From the NCBI GenBank assembly GCA_963775825.1, contig CAVZKY010000010.1, forward strand, positions 372,001 to 436,000: a DNA stretch of 64,000 bases, written 5' to 3'. The notes beneath the pieces were generated by a model. That model ran no database searches and was not told where the DNA came from. It was given only the letters and a program-made list of their open reading frames with translations. The stretch's first letter is position 1, and every line of letters begins with the position of its first letter. Source of the DNA: Bog-532 sp963775825 (GTDB lineage Bacteria > Actinomycetota > Actinomycetes > Streptosporangiales > Streptosporangiaceae). A program made the translations under genes and the position numbers. Below, piece after piece: positions 56,890-64,000 of this stretch.

Positions 56890-57270
56890 GCCGCCTGTCC
56901 CGGCCGGACCTGATGTGCGGGAAGTGCAGATCGAACGCTGGGCGCTCGGAACGGATCCGCGGGATTCCGGGTGAAGTTGTGCCGGGGCGGCGGGCAGGAG
57001 GTCACCCACTCCAGCGAGTTCGCGAACCCCACGGGTCCGTCGGCGGGGACCCTCTGCCCGAACCTCCAGGTCTTGTACACGTTGTACAGGCAGAAGAGCG
57101 TGGAGGCGCCGAGGATGAACGAGCCGATCGTAGAGATCCGGTTCAGCATGGCGACGTTCCCGGGCAGGTCAGGGTAGTTCGCGACCCGGCGGGACATGCC
57201 CTCCACACCCCCCAGTGCATCACCAGGAACGTCATCCAGAAGCCGATGAACAGCGTCCAGAACTGCCACT
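56890..57270 (-). pseudogene. ctaD C-terminal remnant
   Basis: WQFWTLFIGFWMTFLVMHWG, then after a shift GMSRRVANYPDLPGNVAMLN, RISTIGSFILGASTLFCLYN and SLEWVTSCPPPRHNF, closely following the end of the intact CtaD at 59652 but clearly divergent in sequence. At least two frameshifts. It abuts the TraR/DksA gene end at 57270. Confidence 0.8.
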
Positions 57271-57684
57271 AGCCGAGCGTTTCGCCGAGTCTCTTGCCCG
57301 GGCGGGCCCGGTGTCGCAGCGCGGGCAGTACCGTGTCTCGGGGATGATCGCAAGCGGTCCGGCCGGGATCGCCGATCCGCATTGTTCGCAGCAACCGAAA
57401 TTTCCCGCTGCTAGCCTGCCTAGCGCCTTTTCTACGTCGGCCAGTTTCCGGCGGGCCGCGATCGCGCGGCGCAACAGCCGCTGCGTCTCCTGCTGGGCTG
57501 GACCGTTGCCGTCGCCGTCGGGGTGGCCGCGGCGGCACTGTGGTAGGTCAGCGACAGTTCGGTGACCTCTTCCACCCGGGCCTGCCACCTGGTTTTCCAG
57601 GAGCGCCCGCCAGCGCGGGCCGCGAGTTCCGGTCGGCTGACTTCGCGCTATGGCCGCCGGGCTTCTGTGGTTTTCTCCGAGCAT
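57271..57684 (-). pseudogene. TraR/DksA-type zinc-finger protein, frameshifted
   Basis: C-terminal half: RLLRRAIAARRKLADVEKAL, GRLAAGNFGCCEQCGSAIPA, ETRYCPRC: a DksA/TraR C4 zinc finger (CEQC...CPRC). The N-terminal helix RWQARVEEVTELSLTYHSAA is in another frame, so a shift lies near 57530. DksA-like proteins bind RNA polymerase's secondary channel. The 3' end runs into the ctaD remnant. Confidence 0.7.
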
Positions 57685-58099
57685 TGTTCTTCCTGTGTGT
57701 GTGAGAGCGGCTGATCATTTCCTGGCTCGCTGACGGGTGTCGCGGCGCGGCCGGGACACTGCCCCGGCCGCGCCGCCCAGGCGCGGCTCCACCGGAGCCG
57801 GCCGGGTCGGTGTAAGACCTGGGAGACCGCTCCGCCTGGTGCCTGGTGGTGTGACGTGCGCGGAGCAACCGGCTCCAGAGGGCGGACAACCCGGCACCGA
57901 AGACTGCCGGTGCTGTCCCCTTCAGTGCACCCGGCGGTCGTGCCCGTCCGGTGAAACTGGCGTGGTGACGGTGTGGAGGCCGCCCCCGGGCCGGCCCGGG
58001 GGCGGCGTTCCTGGCGGCCCAGGATCGGTGCGGGGATCATGGGAACTCCCGGGTACGCCGGGCCGACCAGACGGCCGGTGCAGAGGCGGGTGAGCGGCG
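57685..58099. other. Intergenic stretch without a supported gene
   Basis: 415 bp divergent region between the TraR/DksA remnant and the response regulator; no protein-like frame recognised. Confidence 0.4.
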
Positions 58100-58794
58100 A
58101 TGGCGACGACGGTGCTGGTGGTCGAGGACGAGGACGAGCTACGGGACTTTGCCCGCTCCTACCTCGAGCGGGCCGGCTTCACCGTGCTGTCGACCGGTTC
58201 CGGCGCGGAAGCTATAACCCTGGCGGCCGACGCTTCACCGGACCTGATCGTCCTCGATCTCGGGCCGCCCGACGTGCCAGGCGAGACGGTGGCCCGCGAG
58301 CTCCGCGCCGCCGGGCCCATGCCGATCCTGATGCTGACCGCGAAGAGCGCGGAGGAAGGCCGGATCCGCGGGCTCGAACTGGGCGCCGACGACTACGTGA
58401 CGAAGCCTTTCAGCCCGCTGGAACTGGTGCTGCGGGTCCAGGCCATCCTGCGCCAAGGCGGCCCGCCCGCCGACCAGGCCGTCACCAGCTACGGCGGCGG
58501 CGTGCTGGTCATCGACGAGCCGCAGCGCCTGGTGACGGTGCGCGGCACATTGGCCGGCCTCACCCCGACCGAGTGGGGGTCCTGGTGGCGCTGGCCACGA
58601 TCCCGGGTCGGGTCTATTCACGGTTCGAGCTGATTAACCGGGTGCGAGGGTACGAGTTCGAGGGCTATGAGCGCACCGTCGACTCGCACGTAAAGAACGT
58701 GCGCCGCAAGATCGAGGATAATCCAGGCAATCCCCGGATCATCCAGACCGTGCTGGGCGGCGGCTACCTGCTGGGCCTGGCCCGCGATGACTGA
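58100..58794 (+). pseudogene. OmpR-family response regulator, one-base frameshift
   Basis: Receiver domain: TTVLVVEDEDELRDFARSYL, DLIVLDLGPPDVPGE (phospho-acceptor Asp), ILMLTAKSAEEGRIRGLELG and ADDYVTKPFSPLELVLRVQA (conserved Lys). Winged-helix output: GTLAGLTPTEWG, shift near 58580, then VLVALATIPGRVYSRFELIN, RTVDSHVKNVRRKIEDNPGN, IQTVLGGGYLLG. The shift is in a run of five G where six are expected, so a homopolymer read error is possible. It overlaps the kinase gene by eight bases. Confidence 0.85.
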
Positions 58795-59356
58795 CGAGGC
58801 CGGCCCGCCGGACCCCGCGACCCGCGGCGACACGCTCGGCCTGCGGCTCGCCCTGGCGTTCCTGGCGGTCGCGCGGCCGTGGCCCTGCTGTCCGGGCTTA
58901 CCGCGGCGTTCGCCGCCTCGGACGTCTCGGCCTGGCGGCCCGGCAGCGTACGGAGCTGAACAGCGCGATCGCGTGGCCGCCGGAGCGACCTGGGACCGGA
59001 ACAACAGCTGGGCCTCGGCGGACCTGTCCCCGGTCCTCGACCTTGCGGCACGCACCGGCGCGGGCGTCCAGATACGCGACCAGGCTGGCGATACCGTCGC
59101 CTCCTTACCCGGCTTCGCTAAGGAGACGGGACCGCAGTCCAGCGACCCGTCGTCGTCAGGGGCGCGCGGATTGGCATGGCCGTGGCCCGGTCCACCGGTT
59201 CCGGCCTCAACCCCCACCGACTATACCCTGCTGACCATCCTGCTGCGGGCCATCGCCGGAGCGGCCGGGCTGGCCGCGCTGCTCGCGCTGCTGACCGGGC
59301 TCGCGGTGGCCCGGCGGATCACCCGCCCGGTCACCCGGCTGATCGCGGTGACCTGA
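58787..59356 (+). pseudogene. Sensor histidine kinase, truncated after HAMP start
   Basis: First helix GLRLALAFLAV breaks into another frame (VALLSGLTAAFAASD), then an extracytoplasmic region WASADLSPVLDLAARTGAGV and QIRDQAGDTVASLPGFAKET. Helix 2 is LLRAIAGAAGLAALLALLTG, followed by VARRITRPVTRLIAV, the first HAMP residues, then a stop. The dimerisation (His) and ATPase domains are missing. The pair with the response regulator is therefore non-functional as it stands. Confidence 0.75.
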
Positions 59357-59651
59357 CCGTCTCTCCAGTGCTAGCCGACCGCGCGGACACGCCCGCCCCG
59401 GGCTGGTCACCGCGCGAGCTGCTCCCCGGTCGGACCAAGCAGGTCGAACTGCTCAGCGTGCGCCAGCACGGGTCGTACCTCTTTCTTCGGTACGGAATGC
59501 GCCGCGCCCCACACCGAGTGGAATCGGACGACGCCTGGTAGCTCCAGTCCGGGCGTCCAGGCCAGCCTGGTCCCTGCTGCAAGGAAGCTGCAGGCTCCCA
59601 GCGTGACGATGAGAATGGGCCATGTGTGCAGGATCGCCCCAGGGAGGTTCC
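59357..59651. other. Stretch without a supported gene
   Basis: Occupies the place of the lost kinase domains. It ends with GGGAGG before the ctaD start; no other feature recognised. Confidence 0.35.
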
Positions 59652-61385
59652 ATGGCGAGCGTCGAGCAGCAGCCGGCTACCGGCACCCCGATCATCCCGC
59701 GGCAGCGCACCGACCGTAAGGGCGGTGTTCTCGCGCTCTGGCTGTCATCCACGGACCACAAGGTCATCGGGTACATGTACCTGATCACCTCGTTCGGCTT
59801 CTTCCTCATCGCCGGCATCATGGCGATCATCATCCGGCTGCAGCTTTTCGAGCCCGAGAACCACATCGTCTCCGACCAGGTGTACAACGAGCTGTTCACC
59901 ATGCACGGCACGCTGATGCTGCTGCTGTTCGCCACCCCGCTGTTCATCGGGTTCGCGAACGTCATCATGCCGCTGCAGATCGGCGCGCCGGACGTGGCGT
60001 TCCCCCGGATGAACCTGCTCAGCTACTATTTCTTCCTGTTCGGCGGGCTGATCCTGGTGGCGAGTTTCCTGGCCCCGGGCGGCTCGGCCGCGTTCGGCTG
60101 GTACGGCTACTCGCCGCTGACCAGCTCGGTGTACTCACCGGGCATCGGCGGCGACATGTGGGTCATGGGCCTGGTGCTGTCCGGGCTCGGGACGATCCTG
60201 GGCGGCGTGAACTTCATCACCACGATCTTCTGCCTGCGCGCGCCTGGGATGACGATGTTCCGGATGCCGATTTTCACCTGGAACATCCTGCTCACCAGCA
60301 TCCTGGTCCTGCTGGCGTTCCCGACGCTCGCGGCGGCGCTGCTGGTGCTGGAACTGGACCGCCGGCTGGGCGCGCACGTCTTCGACGCCGCGGACGGCGG
60401 CGCGCTGCTGTGGCAGAACCTGTTCTGGTTCTTCGGCCACCCGGAGGTCTACATTCTCGCGATCCCGTTCTTCGGCATCGCGACCGAGATCATCCCGGTG
60501 TTCAGCCGCAAGCCAATCTTCGGCTACAAGGGGATGATCGCCGCCACGATTGCCATCGCCGGGCTGTCGATGACCGTGTGGGCGCACCACATGTTCACCA
60601 CCGGCGCGGTGCTGCTGCCGTTCTTCTCGTTCATGTCTTTCCTGATCGCGATCCCCACCGGGATCAAGTTCTTCAACTGGGCGGGCACGATGTGGAAGGG
60701 CCAGCTCACCTTCGAGCCGCCGATGCTGTTCACGATCGGGTTCCTGATCACCTTCCTGTTCGGCGGCATCACCGGCGTCATCCTCGCCTCGCCCCCGCTG
60801 GACTTCGCGGTCAGCGACTCCTACTTCCTGGTCGCGCACTTCCACTACGTGCTGGCCGGCACCGTGCTGTTCACGATGTTCGCGGGCTTCTACTTCTGGT
60901 GGCCGAAGATGACCGGCAAGAAGCTCGACGACCGGATCGGCAAAATCCAGTTCTGGCTGCTGTTCATCGGCTACCACACGACATTCCTGGTCCAGCACTG
61001 GATCGGCGTTGAGGGGATGCCGCGCCGCGTCGCCAACTACCCGGACCTGCCCGGCAACGTCACGACCCTCAACCAGATCTCCTCCATCGGCTCATGGATC
61101 TTGACCTTGTCGATCCTGGTGTTCTTCTACAACGTCTACAAGACCTGGCGGTACGGGGAGATGGTCAACGTCGAGGACCCGTGGGGTTTCGGCAGCTCGC
61201 TAGAGTGGGCGACGTCCTGCCCGCCGCCGCGGCACAACTTCTACCGGATCCCGCGCATCCGGTCCGAACGGCCCGCGTTCGACCTGCACTACCCGCACAT
61301 CAAGTCCGGCGCGGCCTCCCGGTCCATCAGCCAGACGCTGACCCCGCCGACCCGGCCGGACTCTCCCCCGCCCGCCGGCGAGTAA
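59652..61385 (+). CDS. ctaD: Cytochrome c oxidase subunit I (aa3 type)
   Basis: 577 aa with twelve helices. LWLSSTDHKVIGYMYLITSF starts the membrane domain, and the low-spin haem His lies in YNELFTMHGTLMLLLFATPL. CuB/haem a3 ligands are in LFWFFGHPEVYILAIPFFG and TVWAHHMFTTG, and the late haem His is in YFLVAHFHYVLAG. The proton-channel EVYIL motif is intact. The C-terminus RRVANYPDLPGNVTTLNQIS is the actinobacterial form. ATG 59652 follows GGGAGGTTCC. Subunits II-IV are not adjacent. Intact oxidase gene beside nitrate-respiration genes. Confidence 0.96.
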   Translation: MASVEQQPATGTPIIPRQRTDRKGGVLALWLSSTDHKVIGYMYLITSFGFFLIAGIMAIIIRLQLFEPENHIVSDQVYNELFTMHGTLMLLLFATPLFIGFANVIMPLQIGAPDVAFPRMNLLSYYFFLFGGLILVASFLAPGGSAAFGWYGYSPLTSSVYSPGIGGDMWVMGLVLSGLGTILGGVNFITTIFCLRAPGMTMFRMPIFTWNILLTSILVLLAFPTLAAALLVLELDRRLGAHVFDAADGGALLWQNLFWFFGHPEVYILAIPFFGIATEIIPVFSRKPIFGYKGMIAATIAIAGLSMTVWAHHMFTTGAVLLPFFSFMSFLIAIPTGIKFFNWAGTMWKGQLTFEPPMLFTIGFLITFLFGGITGVILASPPLDFAVSDSYFLVAHFHYVLAGTVLFTMFAGFYFWWPKMTGKKLDDRIGKIQFWLLFIGYHTTFLVQHWIGVEGMPRRVANYPDLPGNVTTLNQISSIGSWILTLSILVFFYNVYKTWRYGEMVNVEDPWGFGSSLEWATSCPPPRHNFYRIPRIRSERPAFDLHYPHIKSGAASRSISQTLTPPTRPDSPPPAGE

Positions 61386-61541
61386 CAGAAACGTGCCGAC
61401 CATGGGGGCACGGCGCGGGTGCGGTCCGCATAAAGACTAGCTGTTCCTGGGCTGCCGCGGGCACCGAGCCTGGCCGGAGCGGTTCCGCTAGTGCAGCCCC
61501 TCATTAGTTCCTTACCGGTCCCTGGTTGCGGTGCGTTCGGG

Positions 61542-62462
61542 TCATGCGGCCTGGTCTAGGTCTGTGCGCTGGGGGTGGCGTTCGAGGTACCGGGCGTGGT
61601 CTGCGTCGGCGTCGTAGCTCCACTTATAGGGGTGCGCGGTTTCGTTGTAGCTGACGGTGAACTCGGTGATCTGGTTCTCGAGGTCGTCGCGGGAGGCGAA
61701 GTCTCCGCGTCGGAGCAGCCTGCGGGTCAGGACGCTGAACCACTGCTCGATCATGTTCAGCCAGGACGCGTGCTTCGGGGTATAGGTCACGGCGAACCGG
61801 GGGTGGGCGGCGATCCAGGCCCGGGCTGCCTTCGAGGTGTGGCTGGAGCCGTTGTCCATGATCAGGTGAATGCGCAGGTGCGGCGGGATGCACTGGCTGA
61901 GCATGACGAGGAACCTGATGAAGGTGACGGAGTCGTTGCGGGCGATCCGCTGGGCGATGACCCCGCCGGTGGCCACGTTCATGGCGGCAATGATGGAGAC
62001 GGTGCCGTGCCGGACGTACTCGAACTCGCGGCGGGCGTCCCGCCCGGGCCTGCCGGGGATCTCCGGGTGCGTGCGCGATTTGGCCTGGATGCCGGTTTTC
62101 TCGTCGATGCTGATCAGCACGGTGCCGGGCGGCGGGTCCAGGTAGAGGCGGCAGACCGTGCGGGCGCGGAGCCAGAACTGCGGGTCGTCGGCGCGGTTGA
62201 GCCAGCCCCTGACCTTGTGCGGCCGGACGTGCGCGTCCGCGAGTGTCCGGCCGACGGTAGCGGGCGAGATGCCCAGGCCGCGTTCTCGCAGGTGGCGGGC
62301 GAGCAGCGAGTGCGACCAGGCGGATTCGCCGCCGGGCGGGATGGACGTGGCGGCCGCGACGACGGCCAGCCGGGCGCTCGGCCCGTGGGTCTCCGGCCGG
62401 CCGGAACGCGGCCTGTCGAAGATGCCGGGGATGCCGCGCACGGCGAACCGGCCCCGCCGCAT
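61542..62462 (-). mobile_element. IS630-family transposase, N-terminus damaged
   Basis: DDE transposase: GIFDRPRSGRPETHG, WSHSLLARHLRERGLGISPA, VRPHKVRGWLNRADDPQFWL, the catalytic VLISIDEKTGIQAKSRTHPE (first Asp), RIHLIMDNGSSHTSKAARAW (second Asp) and TPKHASWLNMIEQWFSVLTR (Glu). The usual 100-residue N-terminal HTH part is reduced; upstream codons (62462-62560) are in another frame and only partly similar. Flanking TA duplications or inverted ends were not found by eye. Possibly inactive. Confidence 0.85.
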
Positions 62463-62622
62463 TCACCACGTAGGCCGGGACGAGAGTCTCGCCGGCCATG
62501 TTCCTTGCCGACCGCTCACCTTCAGCGACGCCGATCGGGCGTGCACCAGCGATCTTCATGCGCCGCTTTCCTTCGGCCGCGCCTGTCCAGGCTCCCATTC
62601 AGCCGGCCGCGATGGCTATTAA

Positions 62623-62634
62623 TTCCAGTGTGAA
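62623..62634 (+). promoter_or_regulatory. TTCCAGTGTGAA element before the DUF2249-cupin gene
   Basis: Matches TTCTAGTGTGAA at 32911-32922 in 11 of 12 bases and is followed by CTAGATTTATG. It lies 81 bp before ATG 62716. Confidence 0.45.
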
Positions 62635-62715
62635 CTAGATTTATGCTACTACGCCGTAGCAGCTGGTGGCGTCACCGCGGCGCCTGCACGGATACAACAG
62701 AATCAGAGGAACGCC

Positions 62716-63354
62716 ATGCTGGAGCAGGAACTTGACGTGCGAGAGCTTTCCAAGCCCGACAAGCACCCGGCTATCTTCCGCACCTACGATGACCTCGCCG
62801 CCGGTGAGTCGTTCGTGCTCGTCAACAACCATGACCCCCGGCACTTGCGGGAGGAGTTCAACACCGAACACCCCGGCAGCTACGGCTGGGAATACCTCGC
62901 CAAGGGGCCAGAAGCCTGGCGGATCCGGATCGGAAAGCTCGCATCAGCCCCGCTGCCCCGCATCCTCTGCGACGTCACGACTGCTGTCGGTGATCCCGGG
63001 ATGACAGGCGCGGTGTGGAAACTTCAGATACGCCAGCGGGACCTGGACTCCAACGTCATCCGGCTGGAGCCCGGCACCGGCATCGGAGCGCACGCCGGCG
63101 CCGACCTCGACGTGCTCCTGCTCGTCCTCGACGGCACCGGCCAGATCACCACCGAACTCGGCACGCTCGAGCTGCACGCCGGAGCACTCGTGTGGCTGCC
63201 CCGCCGCTCCCGGCGCCAGTTCACCGCCGGCCCAGACGGCCTGCGCTACCTCACCGTGCACCAGCGCCGCCAGTCCCTCGTCCTCGACGCCACCGCACGG
63301 AACACCGCCGGACGAACATCATTGGCCGACCAGCCGGGCCTTCCTGACGCCTAG
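62716..63354 (+). CDS. DUF2249 domain fused to a cupin
   Basis: 212 aa. Residues 5-80 are DUF2249: ELDVRELSKPDKHPAIFRTY, SFVLVNNHDPRHLREEFNTE, HPGSYGWEYLAKGPEAWRIR. Residues 105-195 are a cupin: WKLQIRQRDLDSNVIRLEPG, GIGAHAGADLDVLLLVLDGT, LHAGALVWLPRRSRRQFTAG. DUF2249 proteins occur with hemerythrins and denitrification genes; the cupin may bind a metal. ATG 62716 has GAGGAACGCC upstream. It is followed by a SufR-like regulator, echoing the arrangement at 32-33 kb. Confidence 0.88.
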   Translation: MLEQELDVRELSKPDKHPAIFRTYDDLAAGESFVLVNNHDPRHLREEFNTEHPGSYGWEYLAKGPEAWRIRIGKLASAPLPRILCDVTTAVGDPGMTGAVWKLQIRQRDLDSNVIRLEPGTGIGAHAGADLDVLLLVLDGTGQITTELGTLELHAGALVWLPRRSRRQFTAGPDGLRYLTVHQRRQSLVLDATARNTAGRTSLADQPGLPDA

Positions 63355-63370
63355 TCATGCCGCGAGATTG

Positions 63371-63387
63371 TTCTGGCTACGCTAGAA
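63371..63387. promoter_or_regulatory. TTCTGGC-TAC-GCTAGAA inverted repeat
   Basis: Seven-base arms (six pairs) around TAC, 22 bp before ATG 63410. The TTCTGGC arm is shared with 42386. Confidence 0.5.
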
Positions 63388-63409
63388 ATTGACTGGGAAG
63401 GGAACGGCG

Positions 63410-64000
63410 ATGACAGCAGACATGCAGCGTGGGGCCCGCGCCCTGGGTGACCCGACGCGGCACCGCTGTTCCGCTATATCGCGGATGCGCCGCGTCCCGT
63501 CGGCGTGGGGGAGCTCACCGATTACGTGCGGCTGAACCACAACGCGGTCCGCCAGCATCTCGCCGTACTGAAAGGCGCCGGGCTGGTGACCGAGGAAGCC
63601 GAGGACCGGGACCGGCCAGGCCGGCCCCGCTTGCTGTACCGGCTGCACCCCGCGGTGGCCGGCCGGTGGGGCACCCCAGGTGCCTATGCGTGGCTAGCCG
63701 GTCTTCTCTCCGGCGCGATCCGGCGAGGGCTGGACCCGCGCCAGGTAGGCCGCCTAGAAGGGCACCGCAAGGCCGCCGAACTGGCTGGTACGGGCGAGCC
63801 AGCGGACCTGCTTGAGCAGGAAGATGACCCGGCGCGGCTTCCGCCCGGCGCGGGCCGAGCGGGGCCGGCGCGTCGACTTCATCCTTGGCTGCTGCCCATT
63901 CGCCGAGGTCGCGGCCGCTGACCCGGACACGGTCTGCCAGCTGCACCTTGGCCTGGCCGAGGGACTGACTCACGGGCTGGGCGGCCTGGTGGTCGAGCGG
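63410..64000 (+). pseudogene. SufR-like regulator with Cys cluster motif (copy 3), frameshifted, runs off window
   Basis: MTADMQRGARALGDPTRHR, one-base loss near 63462, then LFRYIADAPRPVGVGELTDY, VRLNHNAVRQHLAVLKGAGL and GRPRLLYRLHPAVAGRWGTP. Near 63826 a second shift leads to MTRRGFRPARAERGRRVDF and CPFAEVAAADPDTVCQLHLG. The third Cys would lie beyond base 64000. Nearest to copy 1 (32208). The two compensating one-base shifts could be sequence errors. Confidence 0.8.

Noticed and set aside
58787..59356. Functional two-component system
   Set aside because: The kinase stops after the HAMP start and lacks the His and ATPase domains; the regulator has a frameshift.

Overview
This 64 kb window has the very high G+C content, GTG starts and gene families of a soil-type Actinomycetota, probably a Streptosporangiales- or Streptomyces-like lineage. 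Markers are glycogen debranching enzyme, a 58-aa DUF6104 protein, BTAD and LAL-type LuxR regulators, a narGHJI respiratory nitrate reductase and an aa3-type oxidase subunit. No species can be named from the sequence alone. Assignments rest on recognising motifs in translations; no database search was run.

Layout. 1-5.4 kb: 5' end of glgX, a small membrane protein, a frameshifted endonuclease/exonuclease/phosphatase gene, a DUF488 protein, a Cys-rich hypothetical and an orphan adenine DNA methyltransferase. 6-7.3 kb: GNAT acetyltransferase, DasR-like operators and a Phd/RelE module. 7.7-12.9 kb: acyl-CoA dehydrogenase, methyltransferase remnant, MFS exporter and an orphan nuoB. 13-16.6 kb: a decayed LAL-type LuxR regulator between two copies of a 40-bp element, then a hydrolase fragment and a membrane protein. 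16.6-20.2 kb: two more toxin-antitoxin pairs, nitronate monooxygenase, tRNA-Lys-like debris and dispersed 33-bp repeats. 20.4-33.7 kb: a minus-strand nitrate-respiration block (cupin, narIJHG, truncated ctaA, SLAC1/TDT transporter, CopD fragment, moeA, SufR-like regulator, MIP18-family Fe-S protein). 33.9-45 kb: mostly debris (nuoF'/'nuoG, truncated transposase, two broken P-type ATPases, multicopper oxidase end, hemerythrin/CopD fusion, radical SAM and E2 fragments) around a second SufR-like regulator. 45-51.7 kb: transaldolase/transketolase chimera, DUF488, a further Cys-containing regulator, DsbA-like protein, FdxA ferredoxin, methyltransferase, cupins and a second, truncated narG. 52-57.7 kb: a large BTAD/AAA/TPR regulator, a hemerythrin-DUF2249 protein, a ctaD remnant and a TraR/DksA protein. 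58-64 kb: two-component remnants, intact ctaD, an IS630-type transposase, a DUF2249-cupin protein and the start of a third SufR-like regulator.

The unifying theme is anaerobic/NO physiology: nitrate reductase, molybdenum cofactor, Fe-S proteins, ferredoxin, hemerythrins, DUF2249 proteins, terminal oxidase, and four related winged-helix regulators that share the spacing C-X13-C-X31-C where complete. Short AT-rich promoter elements with fixed spacing recur in front of ferredoxin, hemerythrin and regulator genes. A second element (TTCYAGTG followed by TGA) recurs before nar, a regulator and DUF2249-cupin. I read these as a candidate small regulon.

The second striking property is the number of broken genes. 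Single-base frameshifts, often in G/C runs, occur in at least ten genes. More than a dozen genes lack an internal block or are joined to an unrelated fragment. Some frameshifts could be sequencing or assembly error, but the internal deletions and chimeric joins look like genuine illegitimate recombination in an accessory region, unless the assembly is chimeric.
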